Assembly (NCBI GenBank): GCA_018711955.1
Contig: DVHQ01000058.1
Coordinates: forward strand, 1-9,461
From: Limiplasma merdipullorum
Lineage (GTDB): Bacteria; Bacillota; Clostridia; Christensenellales; Aristaeellaceae
DNA: 9,461 bases
Reading direction: 5' to 3'
Positions within the stretch are counted from its first letter, which is position 1, and the number at the start of each line of letters is the position of its first letter. Shown here in pieces: positions 5,783 to 9,461 of this stretch. Under the pieces are notes generated by a model that saw nothing but the letters and a program-made list of their open reading frames with translations, was not told the DNA's origin and did no database searches. Made by a program: the position numbers and the translations under genes.

Positions 5783-7138
5783 TCAGGCTTCCGCGGGGGC
5801 GGCGGCCTCGCCGTCCCCGGCTTTGGCTTCGGGCTTGGCGTCGGCGTCCTCATCGGTCACCTTGGCGTTGTCCCAGAGAAGATCGAGGGCCTTGTTCATG
5901 CTGGCACGGTGCTTGAAGAAGTCCAGCTGCTCGGCGCTGAAGCTCTCGCGCAGCTGCTCCACCGTCTGGTTCATGGCGGCGGTGTAGTCCTCCAGCAGCT
6001 TGTTGACGTCCTCATCGGTTGCCTCGATGTTTTCGGCCTTGATGATCTCGTCGATCACCAGCTCGGTCTTGACGTTGTTGAGGGCCTCGGAGCGGTACAT
6101 GTCGCGCATCTGCTGCTCGGTCTGGCCGATCAGCTTGAGGTACTGCTCCATGCTGAAACCCTGCTGCTGCATGCGCCAGCCCATCTGCTGCATCATGTCG
6201 TCCAGCTTTTCCTCCACCATGGGGGCGGGCACGTCGCACTCGGCGGCGCGAACCACGCTGTCCACCAGCGTCTGACGGGCGGCTTCCTCAGCCTGGGCGT
6301 CGGCGGCCTCCTGCATCTTCTTCTCCAGGTCGGCGCGGTACTCGGCCAGGGTGTCGAAGTCGCTCACCTCGGCGGCGAACTCGTCATCCACATCGGGCAG
6401 CTCCTCGCGGGTGATGGCGTGCAGCTTCACATGGAACACCGCGTCCTTGCCCTTGAGATCCTCGGCGTGATACTGCTCGGGGAAGGTGACGTGCAGGTCG
6501 CGCTCCTCGCCGATGGTCATGCCCACCATCTGCTCCTCGAAGCCGGGGATGAAGTTGCCAGAGCCAATGACCAGCGTCTGATGCTCGGCGGTGCCGCCGG
6601 CAAACGCCACGCCATCCACCGTGCCGGCATAGTCCAGCTCGGCCTTATCGCCGTTTTCCAGAGGACGGTCGGTCACGTCCACGCTGCGGGCCACGCGCTT
6701 GCGCTCCTGCTCAATGCGGGCGTCCACCTCGTCGGCGGTCACCTTGTGCACGCGGCGGGCCACTTCCACGCCCTTGTACTGGCCCAGCTTGACGTCGGGG
6801 AACACAAACACCTCGCAGGAGAAGGCAAGGTCCTTGCCGGCCTCCATCTCCTGCACGTCCAGCTCGGGACGGCCCACGGGCTTGAGGTCGTTTTCCTTCA
6901 CGGCGGCCATGTACGCCTCGGGGAAGAGGATTTCCAGCGCATCCTCATAGAAAACGCCGGCACCGTACATCCGCTCGATCAGCTTGCGCGGGGCCTTGCC
7001 CTTACGGAAGCCTGGCACGCTGATCTGACCGCGCATTTTCAGGTAGGCCTTCTCGACGGCCTCTTCAAAATCGGCGGCGGGCGCCTTGAACGATATCTTG
7101 ACTTTGTTGCCGGACAGTTTTTCCACCGTATGTTCCAT
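5783..7138 (-). CDS. tig: trigger factor, ribosome-associated chaperone and peptidyl-prolyl isomerase
   Basis: Trigger factor sits at the ribosome exit tunnel, shields nascent chains and isomerises prolyl bonds. The 451-residue product shows the three family regions. The N-terminal ribosome-binding domain carries the signature GFRKGKAPR (43-51). An FKBP-like PPIase domain spans about 155-245, with ENGDKAELDYAGTVDG and IGSGNFIPGFEEQMVGM. A long helical chaperone domain follows, including a Met/Gln-rich stretch near 315-330. The extreme C-terminus is an acidic Ala/Glu/Asp tail from about 428, typical of the family. The ATG at 7136-7138 has AGGAGG just upstream; the frame is open to 7279, but that longer reading would start upstream of the promoter. 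It is the first gene of the tig-clpP-clpX cluster. Confidence 0.97.
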   Translation of the reverse strand: MEHTVEKLSGNKVKISFKAPAADFEEAVEKAYLKMRGQISVPGFRKGKAPRKLIERMYGAGVFYEDALEILFPEAYMAAVKENDLKPVGRPELDVQEMEAGKDLAFSCEVFVFPDVKLGQYKGVEVARRVHKVTADEVDARIEQERKRVARSVDVTDRPLENGDKAELDYAGTVDGVAFAGGTAEHQTLVIGSGNFIPGFEEQMVGMTIGEERDLHVTFPEQYHAEDLKGKDAVFHVKLHAITREELPDVDDEFAAEVSDFDTLAEYRADLEKKMQEAADAQAEEAARQTLVDSVVRAAECDVPAPMVEEKLDDMMQQMGWRMQQQGFSMEQYLKLIGQTEQQMRDMYRSEALNNVKTELVIDEIIKAENIEATDEDVNKLLEDYTAAMNQTVEQLRESFSAEQLDFFKHRASMNKALDLLWDNAKVTDEDADAKPEAKAGDGEAAAPAEA

Positions 7139-7165
7139 GCGTTTTCCTCCTGAGGCATGCACGAG

Positions 7166-7180
7166 ATGCCATCGTGGCAT
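7166..7180 (-). repeat. small perfect dyad in the tig leader
   Basis: ATGCCA-TCG-TGGCAT is a six-pair inverted repeat with a three-base loop, about 28 bases before the tig start codon. It could be a protein-binding site or a small leader hairpin. It also overlaps the weak -10 position (TGGCAT on the minus strand) of a second candidate promoter whose -35 would be a perfect TTGACA at 7190-7195. Confidence 0.4.
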
Positions 7181-7210
7181 AGCCATATTTGTCAAAGGGC
7201 ACCATTGGAC

Positions 7211-7239
7211 AGTATACCATTGTTTTGATACAGGCGCAA
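7211..7239 (-). promoter_or_regulatory. tig operon promoter, -35 TTGCGC and -10 TATACT
   Basis: On the minus strand TTGCGC (7234-7239) is followed at exactly 17 bases by TATACT (7211-7216). The start point would fall near 7204, giving a leader of about 65 bases. I saw no CIRCE element and no tandem CtsR heptamers near it, so the classical heat-shock repressors are not indicated. Confidence 0.65.
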
Positions 7240-7342
7240 GTGGGAAGGGGTGTTTTCTTTGATGCTTTTGCCATGACAATTCTCAGGGAGCGTTCCGGAA
7301 AGGCAAAGCAGGAAAAAAACGTAAGGAAGATTCCCCCGCTTC

Positions 7343-7372
7343 TTGAAATTTCCAGAATCTTTCTGCTATACT
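7343..7372 (+). promoter_or_regulatory. promoter of the exported paralogue pair, -35 TTGAAA and extended -10 TGCTATACT
   Basis: TTGAAA (7343-7348) and TATACT (7367-7372) are 18 bases apart. The -10 is preceded by TG one base away, the extended form, which compensates for the long spacer. The start point would be near 7379, just before the ribosome binding site AAAGGAAG (7387-7394). The roughly 100 bases between this and the divergent tig promoter hold no gene that I can support. Confidence 0.7.
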
Positions 7373-7403
7373 ATTGTCAATCAACGAAAGGAAGTGCTTC
7401 TCC

Positions 7404-7907
7404 TTGAAACGAAAAATCAGCCTGTTCCTGGTTCTTGCTTGTGCGTTCTGGTCCTGCGCCGGCGCGCTTGCCGACGGATTTCTCTCGCCGGGCAGCAGTG
7501 AAGTGACGGCCGCGTTTGACGCAGCGGGCCTGAAGTACTCGCAGCTGGACATCTCCAATTCCGGTGACGTCTTTCGCATCAGCTATGCTCCGGCGACCTC
7601 CACGCAGCTGGACTCGATTGTCGTTACGATCCATGTCATGGAGAGCAGCGCGACCGTTCTGGGGCCCTCCATCGGCGACATCGACGCCTCGGACATGCTC
7701 TCGCTCTATCAGGCCCTCGAAAGCCTCAACGACTCCGTCTCCTTTATCCGCTTCATATACGATACGACAGACAACTACATCTACTCCAGCGTGGAGATTC
7801 CCTATCTTGAGAATGCGGATTTCGGTGAGATGGTAGAGCGCTATGCCTACATCACCGCCCTGGTGGTGGATCAGCATTACAGCGAGCTTGCCGCGCTGAA
7901 AAAGTAA
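7404..7907 (+). CDS. small exported protein, YbjN-like fold suspected, first of a tandem paralogue pair
   Basis: I do not recognise a named family with certainty. The 167-residue product has a signal peptide (KRKISLFLVLACAFW, probable cleavage after GALA at about 23) and no further membrane segment, so it is probably secreted or held at the cell surface. The rest suggests alternating strands and helices; LYQALESLNDSVSFIRF (101-117) followed by an aromatic strand NYIYSSVEIP and a C-terminal helix recalls YbjN/CesT-like folds. It aligns without gaps to the next gene's product at an offset of four residues, with 27 of 109 identities by hand count from residue 59 on. The start is TTG at 7404, chosen because AAAGGAAG lies nine bases upstream and the signal peptide begins there; an upstream in-frame TTG at 7374 would fall before the transcript start. 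The downstream gene follows after 27 bases. Confidence 0.72.
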   Translation: MKRKISLFLVLACAFWSCAGALADGFLSPGSSEVTAAFDAAGLKYSQLDISNSGDVFRISYAPATSTQLDSIVVTIHVMESSATVLGPSIGDIDASDMLSLYQALESLNDSVSFIRFIYDTTDNYIYSSVEIPYLENADFGEMVERYAYITALVVDQHYSELAALKK

Positions 7908-7934
7908 GCGGCCTGTGAAGGAGGAAATGACGCC

Positions 7935-8450
7935 ATGAAGAAACTGTTTTGCATGCTGTGCTGCGCAGTGCTGGTGCTGTCGGCGGTGAGCTGCGCCCTG
8001 GCCGCGGAAGCCGGCGAGCTTGCCACCGCTACGTCCCTCAAGGCCTACCTGCCCACCGTCGGATGGGACGACTATACGGCAACCGATGCCGACGGCGACG
8101 GATTTGACGACGAAATCATGATTTCCTACGATGCCAATGGCCACACCGATTCAGATACGATCGACATCTATTGCCAGTGCCTTGACGGCGCGGCGCGGGT
8201 GGTCAGCCGCCTGTGCAGCGTGCCTGAGGATGCCGATCCCCTGAAGGTCTATGAGCAGATCAACGAATTCAATCTCAACCTTTCCAGAGGCCGCTGGCTG
8301 TATAACGAAGAGGACGGCTATGTGTACTATACGCAGGAGGTCTATATGGTGGACGAAGGCTCTTTTGGCGCGTACGTCTTCAGCTATATGTACGTTGCGG
8401 CTTCCTACGTTTATTCCTTCTATGACCGTTTCACCTCGGCCATTCAATGA
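7935..8450 (+). CDS. small exported protein with acidic DxDxDG loop, second paralogue
   Basis: The 171-residue product has a signal peptide at 1-23 (KKLFCMLCCAVLVLSAVSC, cleavage probably after ALA). C20 sits in a poor lipobox (AVSC), so a lipoprotein is possible but less likely. Residues 51-60, DADGDGFDDE, resemble the calcium-binding loop of dockerin or EF-hand-like repeats, though only one copy is present. The first paralogue lacks it. C80, C82 and C94 in the mature part could form a disulfide or bind metal. The C-terminal half (DGYVYYTQEV, then FGAYVFSYMYV) is rich in tyrosine and matches the first paralogue position for position. AGGAGG lies ten bases before the ATG. Function is unknown; the shared operon suggests the two may act together. 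Confidence 0.72.
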   Translation: MKKLFCMLCCAVLVLSAVSCALAAEAGELATATSLKAYLPTVGWDDYTATDADGDGFDDEIMISYDANGHTDSDTIDIYCQCLDGAARVVSRLCSVPEDADPLKVYEQINEFNLNLSRGRWLYNEEDGYVYYTQEVYMVDEGSFGAYVFSYMYVAASYVYSFYDRFTSAIQ

Positions 8451-8451
8451 A

Positions 8452-8515
8452 GGCCGTTCCTGAAAACGGCCGGCGCTGCCCCGTCTCATCCGTGAGGGCA
8501 GCGCCGTTGTTATAT
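8452..8515 (+). terminator. double hairpin terminator after the paralogue pair
   Basis: Immediately after the stop codon, GGCCGTT-CCTGAA-AACGGCC (8452-8471) forms a perfect seven-pair hairpin. It is followed at once by GGCGCTGCCC, a 14-base loop and GGGCAGCGCC (8472-8505), a perfect ten-pair stem leading into GTTGTTATAT. The second stem has the T-rich tail expected of an intrinsic terminator, although it is interrupted. Confidence 0.75.
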
Positions 8516-8530
8516 GCGAAAGCCGGTTTG

Positions 8531-8558
8531 GGACCGCCGTTCAGGCGGTCCGTTTTCT
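8531..8558 (+). terminator. second plus-strand terminator
   Basis: GGACCGCC-GTTCA-GGCGGTCC is a perfect eight-pair stem with a five-base loop, followed by GTTTTCTT. It lies about 25 bases beyond the first terminator and probably acts as a backstop, shielding the convergent transporter operon. Confidence 0.8.
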
Positions 8559-8568
8559 TGCCTGCCGC

Positions 8569-8665
8569 ATCCGTCTAGCCGCCAGATGCGTGGTCCGCGG
8601 AGGGGTTGGAAAAGCGAGACAAAAAACCGCCGGAAGGGAAACACACCTTTCCGGCGGCAGACGGA

Positions 8666-8666
<1 letters not shown>
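8569..8666. repeat. imperfect inverted repeat flanking the transporter terminator
   Basis: ATCCGTCTAGCCGCC (8569-8583) and GGCGGCAGACGGAT (8653-8666) are complementary except for one extra base, giving 14 pairs. The right arm overlaps the ABC gene stop region and one side of its terminator stem. It may be chance, a remnant of duplication, or a structure formed only on readthrough. Confidence 0.4.
8621..8657 (-). terminator. intrinsic terminator of the ABC transporter operon
   Basis: On the minus strand, CCGCCGGAAAGG and CCCTTCCGGCGG (8646-8657 with 8627-8638) pair over nine consecutive bases, then one mismatch and two more pairs, with a seven-base loop. A run of six T bases follows directly (8621-8626). 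It begins about nine bases after the ATPase stop codon. Confidence 0.9.
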
Positions 8667-9398
<732 letters not shown>

Positions 9399-9406
<8 letters not shown>

Positions 9407-9461
9407 TGGGCACGCCTCCTTCTTTGGGCACCACGATGGACGCCTTGGAATCGCTCTGGGA
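9399..9461 (-). CDS. C-terminal 20 codons of the upstream transporter gene, probably the permease
   Basis: A frame open to the window edge reads SQSDSKASIVVPKEGGVPND and stops at TGA (9399-9401), overlapping the ATPase start by eight bases. Its third codon positions are mostly G or C, like the neighbouring genes. The competing frame, which would end in a four-base ATGA overlap, has poor third-position bias. A hydrophilic tail would suit an amino acid ABC permease, the usual upstream partner, but too little is visible to prove it. Confidence 0.5.

Noticed and set aside
5321..7153. A 610-codon open frame on the plus strand opposite tig and clpP
   Set aside because: It lies antisense to two unmistakable genes, is rich in His, Leu, Gly and Val as expected from reversed GC-biased codons, and has no ribosome site or domain that I recognise.
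7241..7340. Possible leader RNA or small gene between the divergent tig and paralogue promoters
   Set aside because: Only a loose GCTTTTGCC/GGCAAAGC complement with a long gap is seen; no start codon with ribosome site and no recognisable riboswitch core.

Overview
The window looks like a stretch of chromosome from a fairly GC-rich member of the Firmicutes, most likely a Clostridia-type anaerobe. This is inferred from the tig-clpP-clpX order, strong AGGAGG-type ribosome binding sites, sigma-A-like promoters, a Bacillus-type LexA box, and a DinB with the GLDE form of its catalytic motif. It is mainly ordinary chromosomal content. I see no mobile element, CRISPR array, tRNA or rRNA.

Layout. 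The left edge (minus strand, 1-348) is the start of a Y-family DNA polymerase, dinB. Its near-consensus promoter has a perfect LexA operator inside the spacer, so it is very probably an SOS gene. Divergent from it is a plus-strand group (523-2752): an exported DUF3089-type alpha/beta hydrolase, a classical short-chain dehydrogenase/reductase, and a small flavodoxin-like protein whose start overlaps the dehydrogenase stop by 4 bases. Converging on this is a minus-strand block. Read in its own direction, it runs: tig promoter, tig (trigger factor), two abutting hairpins, clpP, clpX, intrinsic terminator, then a stand-alone nucleotidyltransferase. Trigger factor folds nascent chains at the ribosome, and ClpXP unfolds and degrades proteins, so this is a proteostasis operon.

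Divergent from tig, with its own extended -10 promoter, is a pair of small exported proteins (7404-8450). They are tandem paralogues: from residue 59 of the first they align without gaps at a fixed offset of four residues. The fold resembles YbjN/CesT-like proteins. The second carries an acidic DxDxDG loop that may bind calcium. The pair ends in tandem terminators facing an opposing terminator from the right-hand operon.

The right edge (minus strand, 8666-9461) is a polar amino-acid-type ABC transporter: the complete ATPase and the last 20 codons of the upstream gene, probably the permease.

The least ordinary parts are the exported paralogue pair, the nucleotidyltransferase placed behind the clpX terminator with no room for its own promoter, and the hairpin pair between tig and clpP. 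None of these shows an undescribed system by itself.
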